Part shown: piece after piece, positions 17,903-26,892 of the stretch
Position numbering within the stretch: the stretch's first letter is position 1
How the letters are laid out: the number at the start of each line of letters is the position of its first letter
NCBI GenBank assembly: GCA_039725955.1
Contig: CP091033.1
Coordinates: 1,550,001-1,614,000, forward strand
Length of the DNA: 64,000 nucleotides
Origin: Sinorhizobium sp. B11
Lineage (GTDB): Bacteria; Pseudomonadota; Alphaproteobacteria; Rhizobiales; Rhizobiaceae
Direction of reading: 5' to 3'
The notes under the pieces: model-generated
What the model was told of the DNA's origin: nothing
Seen by the model: the letters and a program-made list of their open reading frames with translations, nothing else
Databases searched by the model: none
Program-made: the position numbers and the translations under genes

Positions 17903-18300
17903 ATGGCAGATATCGAAATGGCAGGATGTGCCGCTCGCCGTTTCGAGCTGTCTAACTGGGTCGGGAACGCAAGCCGCGCGCCGATTCGTAACGATTGGCC
18001 GGTGACAAAGAAGTGTGCCGGAGCTCAGATCACGCAAATGGCGGATAGCCGCAGTTCAGGACGCAGAACCGGTCAGACCGCCCACACCCGAGTGGTCCGT
18101 TCAGGGCCGACGTTCGTCCGCGGCCCGATCTTCCCTATTCCAAGCGCCACCGGGACCGATCTTGAAATCGCCCCCCACTTCTTCCGAGCGAAACCGCGGT
18201 TCGGCAGATCTGCGCCCATTCAGGTGCGAGGCCGATTGAGACGAGCGACAAAAGGTGCGGTCACAGATACGTAACCGCAAACAATCAGCCATTTGCCTCG

Positions 18301-19173
18301 CTATTTGCCGACGCCTTGGCTGAGCCCTCTGATGAACTGCCGCGAGAAAATCACGTAGAGCGCGACGAGTGGCACGACGCCAAGCGTCAATGCGGCAAGA
18401 AGGGCCGGATAGTCGCTGAGAAACTGACCGACAAACTGCTGAACACCGAGCGTCACAGTCTGGTTGGCCTTGCCAGGCGCCAGGATCAGCGGGAACCAGA
18501 GGTCGTTCCAGACCGGCAGCATGGTCAGCGTCGCGACTGCAGCAAGGCCAGGTTTGACCACTGGCAGCACGATGCGGAAGGTTCGGAATTCGCCCGCGCC
18601 ATCCATGCGCGCCGCTTCCTTGATCTCCGTCGGCACGGTGCGGAAATAGGCCATCATCAGGGTGACCGCGATCGGTATGCTCATCGCCGTATAGACCAGG
18701 ATCAGCGCCGTCAGCGTATCGACGAGGCCCCAGGTGATCATGATCTTCAGGATCGGCACGGTGCCGAGGCGGATCGGCAGCATGATGCCGACCACGAAAA
18801 GCGCGGCGATCACTGGCGTGATCTTCAGACGGTATTCCGTCAGGCCGTAGGCGGCGAGCGCCGAAAGGACCACAGTCAACACGATCGTCGAGACCGTAAC
18901 GATCAGGCTGTTGCGATAGTTCAGCAAGAAATTGCCACGGGTGAAGACACGAATATAGCCGTCGACGCTGAAGGTCGCCGCTGTCGGCAGGTCGAAGGGA
19001 CCGCCGAAAATGGCGGGTGTCGTCTTGAACGAATTCAGAATGACGACGCAGATCGGGCCGAGCGCCAGAAGCACGAAGAAGATGAGCAGCCCGTGGACGA
19101 TGAGCCGGTCGAGCAACATGCGGTGGCGGCTCGTGCCGTAGAAGGTGGAACTAACCTTGCTGGACGATAACAT
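18301..19173 (-). CDS. Carbohydrate ABC transporter permease (MalG type)
   Basis: A 290-residue CUT1 permease with six membrane segments (LIVHGLLIFFVLLALGPICV first) and the EAA loop EIKEAARMDGAGEFRTFRIV. It is the distal gene of a three-gene importer (binding protein, two permeases). No ATPase is encoded with it, so it must share one, for example a MalK-like subunit such as UgpC or one elsewhere. The facing operon of kinase and SIS genes suggests an amino sugar or related monosaccharide. Confidence 0.9.
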   Translation of the reverse strand: MLSSSKVSSTFYGTSRHRMLLDRLIVHGLLIFFVLLALGPICVVILNSFKTTPAIFGGPFDLPTAATFSVDGYIRVFTRGNFLLNYRNSLIVTVSTIVLTVVLSALAAYGLTEYRLKITPVIAALFVVGIMLPIRLGTVPILKIMITWGLVDTLTALILVYTAMSIPIAVTLMMAYFRTVPTEIKEAARMDGAGEFRTFRIVLPVVKPGLAAVATLTMLPVWNDLWFPLILAPGKANQTVTLGVQQFVGQFLSDYPALLAALTLGVVPLVALYVIFSRQFIRGLSQGVGK

Positions 19174-19185
19174 CTGTTCCGCTCA

Positions 19186-20073
19186 CTAGATCTGATGGGC
19201 CTGGAGGCGGCGCTGGACCAGCCAGAAATAGGCGCCGGTCACGAGAAGAATGATGACGAAAATGACCGTCGCCACCGTCGCGCCGAGATCGAGATCGGCG
19301 ACCTGGCCGCTCGATCCGAAGAAGGTTCGGTAAAACAGCGTCCCGAGAATATCGGTGCTGTAGTTCGGCCCGGGGGCGGATCCGTTCAGCGCAAAGATCA
19401 GGTCGAACCCATTGAAGGTCCAGATATAGGTCAGGATGACGATCAGGCCGAACTGCGGAGCGATCAGCGGGAACTTGATCTTCCAGAAGATCCGCCAGTT
19501 TCCTGCGCCATCGAGACGGGCGGCCTCGATGATATCTTCGGGGACAGCAAGAAGCGCGCTGTAGAGAAAGAGCATGGGTATGCCGACATATTGCCAGACC
19601 GACATCAGCGAGATCGTCGGCAGGGCCGTCATCTCGTTGCCGAGCAGCGGGAAGCCGACGAGGCCCCAGAGCGGATTGATGATCAGCCGCCAGATGAAGC
19701 CGACGATGACGACCGAAAGTGTGGCCGGTACGAAAAGCAGCGTGCGGTAGATGCCCTCGGAACGGCCGAGAAGCCCGGATGTCAGAAGCCCGGCCATCAA
19801 CAGGCCGATCGGCACTTCGACGATCAGGTGAATGAGGAAGAATTCGCAATTGTTCATGAGCGCGTTCCAGAAACGGGCGCTCGTGACCGGATGCGTGAAG
19901 AGATAATAGTAGTTTGCCATCCCCACGAACACGCGACCACCGGGGCTATCCGTATCGAAGAAGCTCATGACGATCGATGCCGCGAGCGGCAGAACGGCGA
20001 AGGCGAGATAGATTGCGAGCGCTGGCAGCACAAACAGAAAAAGGCTCCAGCGAGCCGTCGCAGGACGTGTCAC
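19186..20073 (-). CDS. Sugar ABC transporter permease (MalF type)
   Basis: A 295-residue CUT1 permease: LFLFVLPALAIYLAFAVLPL is the first membrane segment, and the EAA loop reads DIIEAARLDGAGNWRIFWKI. It lies 12 bases upstream of the second permease and 89 bases after the binding-protein gene, across a strong hairpin. Confidence 0.9.
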   Translation of the reverse strand: MTRPATARWSLFLFVLPALAIYLAFAVLPLAASIVMSFFDTDSPGGRVFVGMANYYYLFTHPVTSARFWNALMNNCEFFLIHLIVEVPIGLLMAGLLTSGLLGRSEGIYRTLLFVPATLSVVIVGFIWRLIINPLWGLVGFPLLGNEMTALPTISLMSVWQYVGIPMLFLYSALLAVPEDIIEAARLDGAGNWRIFWKIKFPLIAPQFGLIVILTYIWTFNGFDLIFALNGSAPGPNYSTDILGTLFYRTFFGSSGQVADLDLGATVATVIFVIILLVTGAYFWLVQRRLQAHQI

Positions 20074-20122
20074 CCGGTATCTCCGTAGTCTCGGCGCCGG
20101 GTAGGCCGGCGGGTATCGGAAG

Positions 20123-20153
20123 CCTCGCGTACCGGTACAGCCGGTACGCGAGG
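20123..20153. other. Intercistronic hairpin after the binding-protein gene
   Basis: CCTCGCGTACCGG (20123-20135) pairs perfectly with CCGGTACGCGAGG (20141-20153) around a 5-base loop, between the solute-binding gene and its permease gene on the minus strand. It resembles the ugpB-ugpA and 45.2 kb hairpins in position, not in sequence. Confidence 0.75.
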
Positions 20154-20162
20154 GGCTCTTTC

Positions 20163-21428
20163 TTACTTCTTCTGCGGTGCGTACCAGGATGCAAGACCGG
20201 CCTGCAGTTCGGCTGCCGCCTTTTCCGGTGTGACGTCGTCACCGATCATCATCGTCTGCAGCACGCGCCAGATTTCGTCATCGAGCGGCGGGTTGCCTGC
20301 GCTCAGACGGTCCAGCGCCAGGCGCGGGGTCAGCTTGGCGCCCGTCTTCAGGTCGGCGAATTTCTGCGCCAGCGCATTGGTATAGGCAACGGGTGTGCTG
20401 CTCATGGCAAAGAAGCCGGGCGCGGCATTGACGTAGAGTTCCTGGAACTCCGGCGTCCCAAGCCAGGCGAGGAAAGTCTTTGCGGCATCCTTGTGCTTGC
20501 TGGCCGCATTGATGCCGATCGCCATGTCAGGCATTTCCTGCAGGTAGCGCTGACCACCCTCCTTGGCCGCCGGCGGGCCGAAGACGCCGACATTGAGGCC
20601 CGTCGAGGTCACCTGATTGATGTTCCATGAGCCATCGGGAAGGATCGCCGCGCGACCGATCGTGAAGAGCTGCGTCATGTCGGCATATTGCAGGCTCGCC
20701 TGGCCTTTCGGCAGGAAAGCCTTCCAGGCCGCGAAGGCCTTGAAGGCTTCGACGAATTCCGGATCGGTCAGTTTCTTCGTACCATCGATCAGGCCGAGCC
20801 GGCCCTCTTCACCATTCCAGTAAGACGGGCCGATATTGTAGAGGCCGTTATAGGCGAGCTGCCAGGATTCGGCGGAACCATAGGCAAGCGGTTCGTACTT
20901 GCCGCTGTCCTTGATCTTCTGCAGCACCTTGACGAACTCATCAGCCGTCTTCGGCACCTCGAGGCCCAGTTCCTTGAAAATATCGATATTATAGTAGAAG
21001 CCGGCGAGCACCGCGGCGACGGGCAGGCAATAGGGCGCACCCTTTGCATCCGTCCAGGCGGCTTTCGATGTCTCGTCGAAATTCTTGATCGCATCGAAAT
21101 CGGCAAGCGAGTCGAAATAACCGCGACCGATCCATTCGCGATTGACGTCGAAGGGACGGCAGGTCAGGAGATCCGGGCCGGCGCCAGCCTCAATCTGGGA
21201 TTGCATTGCTGCGTTATATTCATTGGTGTTGACCGGCGCGAACTCGACTTTGATGCCGGGATTTTTGGCTTCGAAGGCGGGTATGATCTTGTCTTGCCAG
21301 ACAGCAATGTCTTCCGTCCGCCAGCTGCCGAGCTTGATCGTGACATCTTCTGCCAGCGCACTGCCGGCCATCATCAGGGCCGCGACTGACACCAAGGCGC
21401 CGTTCAGCAATTCATGCCTTGAAAGCAT
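20163..21428 (-). CDS. Sugar ABC transporter substrate-binding protein
   Basis: The signal peptide (LLNGALVSVAALMMAGSALA) precedes a CUT1-type binding domain (VTIKLGSWRTEDIAVWQDKI, then KNPGIKVEFAPVNTNEYNAA). I place the start at 21428, where GGGAG is 8 bases upstream; an ATG five codons earlier lacks this. It is the first gene of the minus-strand importer operon, divergent from the oxidoreductase operon. The exact sugar is unknown. Confidence 0.9.
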   Translation of the reverse strand: MLSRHELLNGALVSVAALMMAGSALAEDVTIKLGSWRTEDIAVWQDKIIPAFEAKNPGIKVEFAPVNTNEYNAAMQSQIEAGAGPDLLTCRPFDVNREWIGRGYFDSLADFDAIKNFDETSKAAWTDAKGAPYCLPVAAVLAGFYYNIDIFKELGLEVPKTADEFVKVLQKIKDSGKYEPLAYGSAESWQLAYNGLYNIGPSYWNGEEGRLGLIDGTKKLTDPEFVEAFKAFAAWKAFLPKGQASLQYADMTQLFTIGRAAILPDGSWNINQVTSTGLNVGVFGPPAAKEGGQRYLQEMPDMAIGINAASKHKDAAKTFLAWLGTPEFQELYVNAAPGFFAMSSTPVAYTNALAQKFADLKTGAKLTPRLALDRLSAGNPPLDDEIWRVLQTMMIGDDVTPEKAAAELQAGLASWYAPQKK

Positions 21429-21624
21429 TTGATAATCTCCCATTCTCGTCGCTTGAAACTGCTCCCGTCCCGGCTCATTACAGGATCGTCCGGGGATTGA
21501 TGACGGACGATACCTCTCAATACCAGTTGTGACAAGTTATATTTTTTATTTCCAGTTTTTGTCTTATGTGGTATTCGATCGAAAAGGATGGCGCGATCCA
21601 TCGCGATAGATCGAGGGATGAAAC
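21429..21624. promoter_or_regulatory. Divergent control region of the 18-25 kb sugar locus
   Basis: This AT-rich stretch separates the importer operon from the oxidoreductase-GntR operon and should hold both promoters. ATACCAGT at 21520-21527 (reverse ACTGGTAT) and TGTGGTATT near 21567 resemble half-sites of GntR/UTRA operators of the NagR/DasR type. The same octamer occurs twice in the 48-49 kb locus. Confidence 0.45.
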
Positions 21625-22659
21625 ATGATTGGTGTCGGACTGCTGGGGTCGGGGTTTATCGGCGAATGTTATGCCGACGCGCTGCTTGATGTGCGCAATG
21701 CGGAGTTGCGCGCCTGCTTTTCCCGCAGCACCGCCCGCGCTAGTGAATTTGCGCAAAAATGGAACGTGACTGCTCATTCCGACATGGATGGTCTCTGCGC
21801 CGATCCGGCCGTCGACATCGTGATCATCGCGCTCCCGAACGAAATCCATCTCGAAGCGACGAGAACCGCCGCCAGGCACGGGAAGGCGGTCATCTGCACC
21901 AAGCCGCTCGCCCGCACGGAGGCCGAGGCGGCAGTCATGCTCAAGGTGGTGATCGAAGCGGGTATCTGGCACGGATATGCCGAAAGCTCGGTCTTTTCTC
22001 CCAATACCGCCAAGGCCTACGAGATGGTGAAGGCCGGCGGCATCGGCAGGCTTTTGACGATGCGCGCCCGCGAAGCCCATTCCGGCCCGCATGCTCCGCA
22101 TTTCTGGGACGCCGAAACGGCGGGCGGTGGCGCCTTGCTTGACATGGGATGCCACACTGTAGAATCAGCAAGACACTTCTTCGGCAAGGATAATCCCGTA
22201 ACCGAAGTCATGGCCTGGGGTTCGACGATGGTGCACGGCGACAAGACGACCGGCGAGGACGCCGCGATCGCCCTCCTGAAGTTTGCAGGCGGAGAGTTGG
22301 CGACCATCGAATCGTCCTGGATCGAAAAGGGCGGCATGCAGTTGCGCCACGAACTCGTCGGCTCTGAAGGCCGCATCGTGACGGACAGCTCCGTCGGCCC
22401 CGTCTGGGGCTTCGTCGGAAAGCCGGTGGGCTACACGGTCGAAAAGGCGGATGCCGAAACCGGGTGGGTCTATCCCGTGCCCGAGGAGACCCGCGCCTAT
22501 GGTTTCTCCCAGCAGATGCGCCATTTCATCGATTGTTTTGCGGCCGGCAGAACCCCGTCCGAAACCTATGAAGACGGTGTGATCGTCAACAGGATCATCG
22601 ATGCCTGCTATCGATCCATGAAAACCAGGCAGTGGGAAAAGGTTGCGGTGGGCCTATGA
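21625..22659 (+). CDS. Gfo/Idh/MocA family oxidoreductase
   Basis: The N-terminal Rossmann fold (GVGLLGSGFIGECYADALLD) and the Lys-Pro motif (ICTKPLARTEAEA, about residue 94) are typical of this family. The C-terminal alpha/beta domain carries GGGALLDMGCHTVESARHFF with the expected catalytic Asp and His. It oxidises or reduces a sugar or inositol-like substrate with NAD(P). Its last codon overlaps the start of the GntR gene (ATGA), so it belongs to the sugar operon. Confidence 0.9.
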   Translation: MIGVGLLGSGFIGECYADALLDVRNAELRACFSRSTARASEFAQKWNVTAHSDMDGLCADPAVDIVIIALPNEIHLEATRTAARHGKAVICTKPLARTEAEAAVMLKVVIEAGIWHGYAESSVFSPNTAKAYEMVKAGGIGRLLTMRAREAHSGPHAPHFWDAETAGGGALLDMGCHTVESARHFFGKDNPVTEVMAWGSTMVHGDKTTGEDAAIALLKFAGGELATIESSWIEKGGMQLRHELVGSEGRIVTDSSVGPVWGFVGKPVGYTVEKADAETGWVYPVPEETRAYGFSQQMRHFIDCFAAGRTPSETYEDGVIVNRIIDACYRSMKTRQWEKVAVGL

Positions 22660-23423
22660 TCGGAATTGAAGGCCAGGCGGCTCCCTTGCAGTCGGATTCT
22701 CCGGAACCGTTGTGGCAGCAGGCTGCAAAGGCGATCATGAAGGAAATCGCTGCGGGCAAACTGGTCTCGGGAAGCCGGTTGCCGCCGGAGCGCGATCTCC
22801 TGACGCGGCTTTCGATCAGCCGCGTGACGCTGCGACGCGCTTTGCAGAGTCTGGTGACGGACGGCGTGCTGGTCTCTTCGCACGGCCGCGGCTGGTATAT
22901 TGCGACGGAAGCGCATCAGGAATTCCCGCAGACGCTGGAATCCTTCAGCGAGACGGCTGCCCGCCTTGGCCTTGCACCATCATCGGAGGTGCTGCGGGCC
23001 GAAGAGGCGCCGGCGAGCCTCGACGAGGCGGAAGAACTCGGCATCGCACCCGGTGGGCCGGTCTTTCATCTCGATCGTGTCCGGATGCTCGACGGCGTAC
23101 CTGTGGCAGTCGATCAGTCGTTCTTTCCGTCAATCCGCGGGCTCGACATGTCCGCGATCGACTTCAAGACGGCGTCGCTGTTTCGCCTTCTGAGCGGAGC
23201 GGGCTTCGACCTTGCCCGCGCAGAATCGACAATCGAGGCGCAGGCGGCGGACAAGACGCTCGCCCGGCATCTCGGCATCGAACAGGGCATGCCGATCCTT
23301 GCCATGCGCCAGTTGGTCGAAGACGGCAATGGACGTCCGGTCATGGCCTCGACGATCCGTTATGCCGGCGACCGCTATCGCCTGCGCACCTCCTTTTCAC
23401 GCACCGGTAAAGCGGGCAGCTGA
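22656..23423 (+). CDS. GntR family regulator with UTRA domain
   Basis: The winged helix (PPERDLLTRLSISRVTLRRA) is followed by a UTRA sensor domain (GGPVFHLDRVRMLDGVPVAV, TIEAQAADKTLARHLGI). UTRA members of the NagR/HutC group often bind phosphorylated amino sugars. The start at 22656 overlaps the stop of the oxidoreductase gene. The sugar-phosphate enzymes downstream suggest local control. The ATACCAGT site in the divergent region is a candidate operator. Confidence 0.9.
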   Translation: MIGIEGQAAPLQSDSPEPLWQQAAKAIMKEIAAGKLVSGSRLPPERDLLTRLSISRVTLRRALQSLVTDGVLVSSHGRGWYIATEAHQEFPQTLESFSETAARLGLAPSSEVLRAEEAPASLDEAEELGIAPGGPVFHLDRVRMLDGVPVAVDQSFFPSIRGLDMSAIDFKTASLFRLLSGAGFDLARAESTIEAQAADKTLARHLGIEQGMPILAMRQLVEDGNGRPVMASTIRYAGDRYRLRTSFSRTGKAGS

Positions 23424-23500
23424 GGCCGCCTTTCAAGGCGCACGACAGCCGGCAATATGTTGCGCCGGCGCATGAATTCAGGACCAGGGAGAAGGCCGGA

Positions 23501-24499
23501 ATGGTCAAGGGTTATATTTCGCTTGCCGAAGCGCGCGCTTCGCAGGCGAGCGCGCTCGAAAGAGCAATTGCCGAAATCGGTAAAGAAGTCACAACCGCAT
23601 CCGAGGCATTCAAAGGCCCCGGCCCCATCTTCGTGGGCATCGGCGCAAGCTTTGCGGCCTGCTCGGCCGCGGTCTGGGCGCTGCGTTCGCGCGGCATCCA
23701 CTCGTGGCGCCTCAACGGAGGCGAATATCCGGTCCCCTTCCCGGCCTCGAGCCATCCCGTCATCGCCGTCTCGCAGAGCGGCAAGAGCACCGAGACGCTT
23801 GCGGTTCTCGATTCGATCGACCGCAGCCTTCGCATGTCGGTGGTCAATGCCAAGGGCTCGCCGGTCGCCACCGCCTCGTCGACCAATATATCGCTCGGCG
23901 CCATTCCAGACAGCTATGCCTCGACGATTGGCTATACCGCCACGATCGCAGCCCTCGGCATGATTGCCGAAGCTTGGGATGGCGGCGCAGCCGATCCGAG
24001 TTGGGCTGATCTTCCGGCCGCCTTCCGCCAGTTGGAAAGCGAGCTTTCGCAACAGATCGGCGCGATTCTTTCGCGCATGGAAAATGCCGCCTATGTCGAC
24101 TGCGCGGCGATCGCGTCTTCCGCCGGTTCGGCGGAAGTCGGCTCGCTTCTGCTGCGCGAGATTTCCCGCATCCCGTCGACCGGCATGTCGACCCGCCAAT
24201 ATCTTCATGGCGCCATGGAATCGGCCGGAAAGGGCGTGCATATTCTCTTCGGCGACGAGCGGGAGGCAGTACTGGCGACGACACTGACAAAGGCCGGCCA
24301 TCATACGATCCTCGCCGGCCCAGTGCAGGCTGAGGCGAACGAATGGCTGACCTATATTGCGCTGCCGCGCGTGTCGGTGACCCAGCGACCGATCCTTGAG
24401 GCGCTCATCATGCAGACCATTGCAGTGGAGACGGCCGTTGCGCGAGGGCTCGACCCCGACGCTTTCGTCTTCCACCACAACGACACCAAGGTGGCCTGA
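23501..24499 (+). CDS. SIS-domain sugar-phosphate protein (GlmS/AgaS-like)
   Basis: Two SIS domains are visible: the first around FVGIGASFAACSAAVWALR and VIAVSQSGKSTETL (residues about 42-92), the second around GSAEVGSLLLREISRIPSTG. This is the isomerase half of GlmS without the glutaminase, as in AgaS, FrlB or NagB-II deaminases. It probably deaminates or isomerises an amino-sugar phosphate made by the kinase that starts 2 bases after it ends. The specific substrate is not proven. Confidence 0.87.
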   Translation: MVKGYISLAEARASQASALERAIAEIGKEVTTASEAFKGPGPIFVGIGASFAACSAAVWALRSRGIHSWRLNGGEYPVPFPASSHPVIAVSQSGKSTETLAVLDSIDRSLRMSVVNAKGSPVATASSTNISLGAIPDSYASTIGYTATIAALGMIAEAWDGGAADPSWADLPAAFRQLESELSQQIGAILSRMENAAYVDCAAIASSAGSAEVGSLLLREISRIPSTGMSTRQYLHGAMESAGKGVHILFGDEREAVLATTLTKAGHHTILAGPVQAEANEWLTYIALPRVSVTQRPILEALIMQTIAVETAVARGLDPDAFVFHHNDTKVA

Positions 24500-24501
24500 C
24501 C

Positions 24502-25410
24502 ATGACTGGCAAAACATGCCTCGTCGCGCTCGATGTCGGCGGAACCAAGACGCATCTGGTCGTCGAGACGCTGGCGGGCGATCGCATCCTCGATACGGTC
24601 ATCAGCAGCCATGACTGGGATGCAGAACCCGCGGCTCATGGCGCCGATTGGCTGGCCGCACGGCTGAAAGCCAATCTGCCTTCAGATATTGCCGCCGCCT
24701 CGATCGCCTTCGGTGCGCAAGGCATCAACCGCGCGGATACCGCGCGGGCGCTCGAAGCGGCCCTGCTCGATCGCGGCTACCGCGTTCATGCCGTCAATGA
24801 CGCAGCGCTCATCGTGCCCGCTGCCGGCTTTGCGGCCGGCATCGGCGTCATCGCCGGCACAGGCGCGATCGCGGTTGGAACGGATCCTGACGGACAGCCG
24901 CTGTCGGCAGGCGGCTGGGGATGCGTGATCGGTGACGAAGGCGGGGCAGCCGCCCTCGTGCGCGAGGCGACACGCGCGGCGCTCAAGGCGCATGACGAAG
25001 GTCGGCCTGATGACGGACTGCTCTCCGCCCTGATCCAGGATTTCGACGTCGAGGATGCAGAGCGGCTGACCCGCAAGGTCAATGACGACCCGACGGCCGA
25101 GAACTGGGCGCCGCACTGCGCTGCCATCTTCGATGCGGCGGACCGGGGATCGCTGCTTGCAGAAAAGGTCATCGCTCAGGGCGCCGCCGATCTTGCCGCA
25201 CTTGTCGGCCAACTCAGAAATCGCGGCGCCACCGGCAATGACGTGGTGGTCGCGGGAAGCGTCATCGTCAATCAGTCACGACTCTTCGAAGCGTTCAAGG
25301 TGGCGCTGCGTCAAGAGCATCCCCGGCTCGCGGTCCACAGACTGACAGTTTCTCCGGTCGAGGGCGCCCTGTTTCTTGCGCGTGCCGCGCTGAAGCCTGC
25401 GGCCCAATAA
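24502..25410 (+). CDS. BadF/BadG-type N-acetylglucosamine kinase-like protein
   Basis: An ASKHA-fold kinase: phosphate-1 loop LVALDVGGTKTHLVVE near the N-terminus, phosphate-2 IAGTGAIAVGTDPDG, and GGWGCVIGDEGGAAALVREA as in eukaryotic-type GlcNAc kinases. It likely phosphorylates GlcNAc, glucosamine or a related sugar in the cytoplasm. Tight spacing to the SIS gene and the importer opposite support an amino-sugar pathway. A strong terminator follows. Confidence 0.85.
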   Translation: MTGKTCLVALDVGGTKTHLVVETLAGDRILDTVISSHDWDAEPAAHGADWLAARLKANLPSDIAAASIAFGAQGINRADTARALEAALLDRGYRVHAVNDAALIVPAAGFAAGIGVIAGTGAIAVGTDPDGQPLSAGGWGCVIGDEGGAAALVREATRAALKAHDEGRPDDGLLSALIQDFDVEDAERLTRKVNDDPTAENWAPHCAAIFDAADRGSLLAEKVIAQGAADLAALVGQLRNRGATGNDVVVAGSVIVNQSRLFEAFKVALRQEHPRLAVHRLTVSPVEGALFLARAALKPAAQ

Positions 25411-25444
25411 GTCCAACCGGTCATATCCTCCAAGCGGCCATCTA

Positions 25445-25473
25445 GAGGCCAGCCGGCCAATCCGGCTGGCCTC
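25445..25473. terminator. Strong bidirectional terminator
   Basis: GAGGCCAGCCGG (25445-25456) and CCGGCTGGCCTC (25462-25473) form a perfect 12-base-pair stem with a 5-base loop. TTCAGTTTT follows on the plus strand. It lies between the convergent kinase gene and the aldehyde dehydrogenase gene. Confidence 0.87.
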
Positions 25474-25484
25474 TTCAGTTTTGA

Positions 25485-26846
25485 TTATGCGCCCTTCCAG
25501 ACGAGCTTGGCATTGGCAAGTTCACGCGCGCCAAGGCCGCCCAATTCCCGCCCGAAACCCGAGCCCTTGACGCCGCCAAATGGCGCACGCGGATCGGAGC
25601 GCACGAAATCATTGATGAACACGGCGCCGGCTTCGATCCGAGACGCGACGCGCTCGGCGCGGTCCGGATTGCCGCTCCATACGGCCGCACCGAGACCGTA
25701 TTCGGTGTCGTTCGCCAGCGCGACCGCCTCATCCTCGTCCTTGAAGCTGTAGAGCATGGCGACCGGGCCGAAGAATTCCTCGCGGGCTACCGCAGCATTC
25801 TTCGGCAGACCGACAATAACGGTCGGCTCGTAAAAAAAGCCGGGACCGCCGATCGGCTTGCCGCCGGTCAGGACCTGTGCGCCCGCCTTGACGGCATCGT
25901 CGACCTGTCTCTGGACATTGTCGCGGATATCGGAACGGGCAAGCGGCCCAAGCTTTGTTTCAGCCTTCATGGGGTCGCCGACCTGAATGCGCTTGACCGC
26001 ATCGACGAAGGCGGCGGTGAAACGCTCGGCGATAGACGCATGGACGAAGATCCGCTTGGCGGCGATGCAGCTCTGGGCATTGTTCGAATAGCGCGACACC
26101 ACCGCCATCTGCACGGCCTTGTCGAAATCCGCATCATCGAAGACGACGAAGGGATCCGAGCCGCCAAGTTCCAGCACGACCTTCTTGCCAAGCGAACCCG
26201 CCTGCTCGGCAACGGCCCGGCCGGCTGCCGTGCTGCCGGTAACTGTGACGGCCGCAATCCTGGGATCGGCGATAACGGCCGGGGCGCGCTTGCGATCGAT
26301 CACAAGGTTGGAATAGAGGCCCCGCGGCGCGCCGGCATCGAGGATCAGCTTCTCGATTGCCGCTGCGGATCCCTGCACCGTTTCGGCATGCTTGACGATG
26401 ACGGTATTGCCGATGAGGGCCGCCGGAATGAAGAAGCGCAACACCTGCCAGAAAGGCAGGTTCCACGGCATGATGCCGAAGATCGGGCCGATCGACTGAT
26501 AGACGATCTTGGCCGGCGTGCCGGCGATCGGCTCGTCACTGACATAGGCAAGGCCATCGCTTGCGAAATGCCTTGCGCCAAAGGCGGATTTCTTGATCTC
26601 CCCCTGCGCCTCGGCGAAAGGCTTGCCCATTTCCGCGACGATCAGGGCGGCATATTCGTCAACGCGCTGCTCTAGACGGTCGGCCAGCCGGTTCAGGAAT
26701 GCCGCCCGGTCCTGCAGCGACGTGGCGGACCATTGTTTCCAGGTCTCATGCGAGCGCTGGAGGATCGCTTCGACTTCATGGTCGCTGTGCTCCTCGTAGG
26801 TTCCGATCAATTGGCCATCGGTTGGATTGTAGGACAGGAAGCCCAT
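25485..26846 (-). CDS. Aldehyde dehydrogenase, Sad/YneI-type succinate-semialdehyde dehydrogenase
   Basis: A 453-residue ALDH with catalytic Cys260 (NNAQSCIAAKR), Glu226 (LELGGSDPF) and Asn129 (IMPWNLP). The IMPWN and ELGGSDPF signatures match E. coli Sad/YneI, an NAD(P)-dependent succinate-semialdehyde dehydrogenase. As the last gene of the amine operon it could oxidise aminobutyraldehyde or succinate semialdehyde formed after amine oxidation. Confidence 0.9.
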   Translation of the reverse strand: MGFLSYNPTDGQLIGTYEEHSDHEVEAILQRSHETWKQWSATSLQDRAAFLNRLADRLEQRVDEYAALIVAEMGKPFAEAQGEIKKSAFGARHFASDGLAYVSDEPIAGTPAKIVYQSIGPIFGIMPWNLPFWQVLRFFIPAALIGNTVIVKHAETVQGSAAAIEKLILDAGAPRGLYSNLVIDRKRAPAVIADPRIAAVTVTGSTAAGRAVAEQAGSLGKKVVLELGGSDPFVVFDDADFDKAVQMAVVSRYSNNAQSCIAAKRIFVHASIAERFTAAFVDAVKRIQVGDPMKAETKLGPLARSDIRDNVQRQVDDAVKAGAQVLTGGKPIGGPGFFYEPTVIVGLPKNAAVAREEFFGPVAMLYSFKDEDEAVALANDTEYGLGAAVWSGNPDRAERVASRIEAGAVFINDFVRSDPRAPFGGVKGSGFGRELGGLGARELANAKLVWKGA

Positions 26847-26892
26847 CTAAATCTCCTCTTGTTTAGCAGGCAGGTATTGGGTCGAGGAGGCA

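Larger units (their letters stand above)
17654..18300. promoter_or_regulatory. Control region upstream of ugpB, with long non-coding stretch
   Basis: The 100-250 bases before ugpB hold two related palindromes (listed separately). A weak promoter-like pair, TTGATA (17765-17760) and ATTAAT (17742-17737) with a 17-base spacer, straddles the nearer one. The rest, about 17.9-18.3 kb, has open frames without any family signature, and I see no gene in it. Confidence 0.45.
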
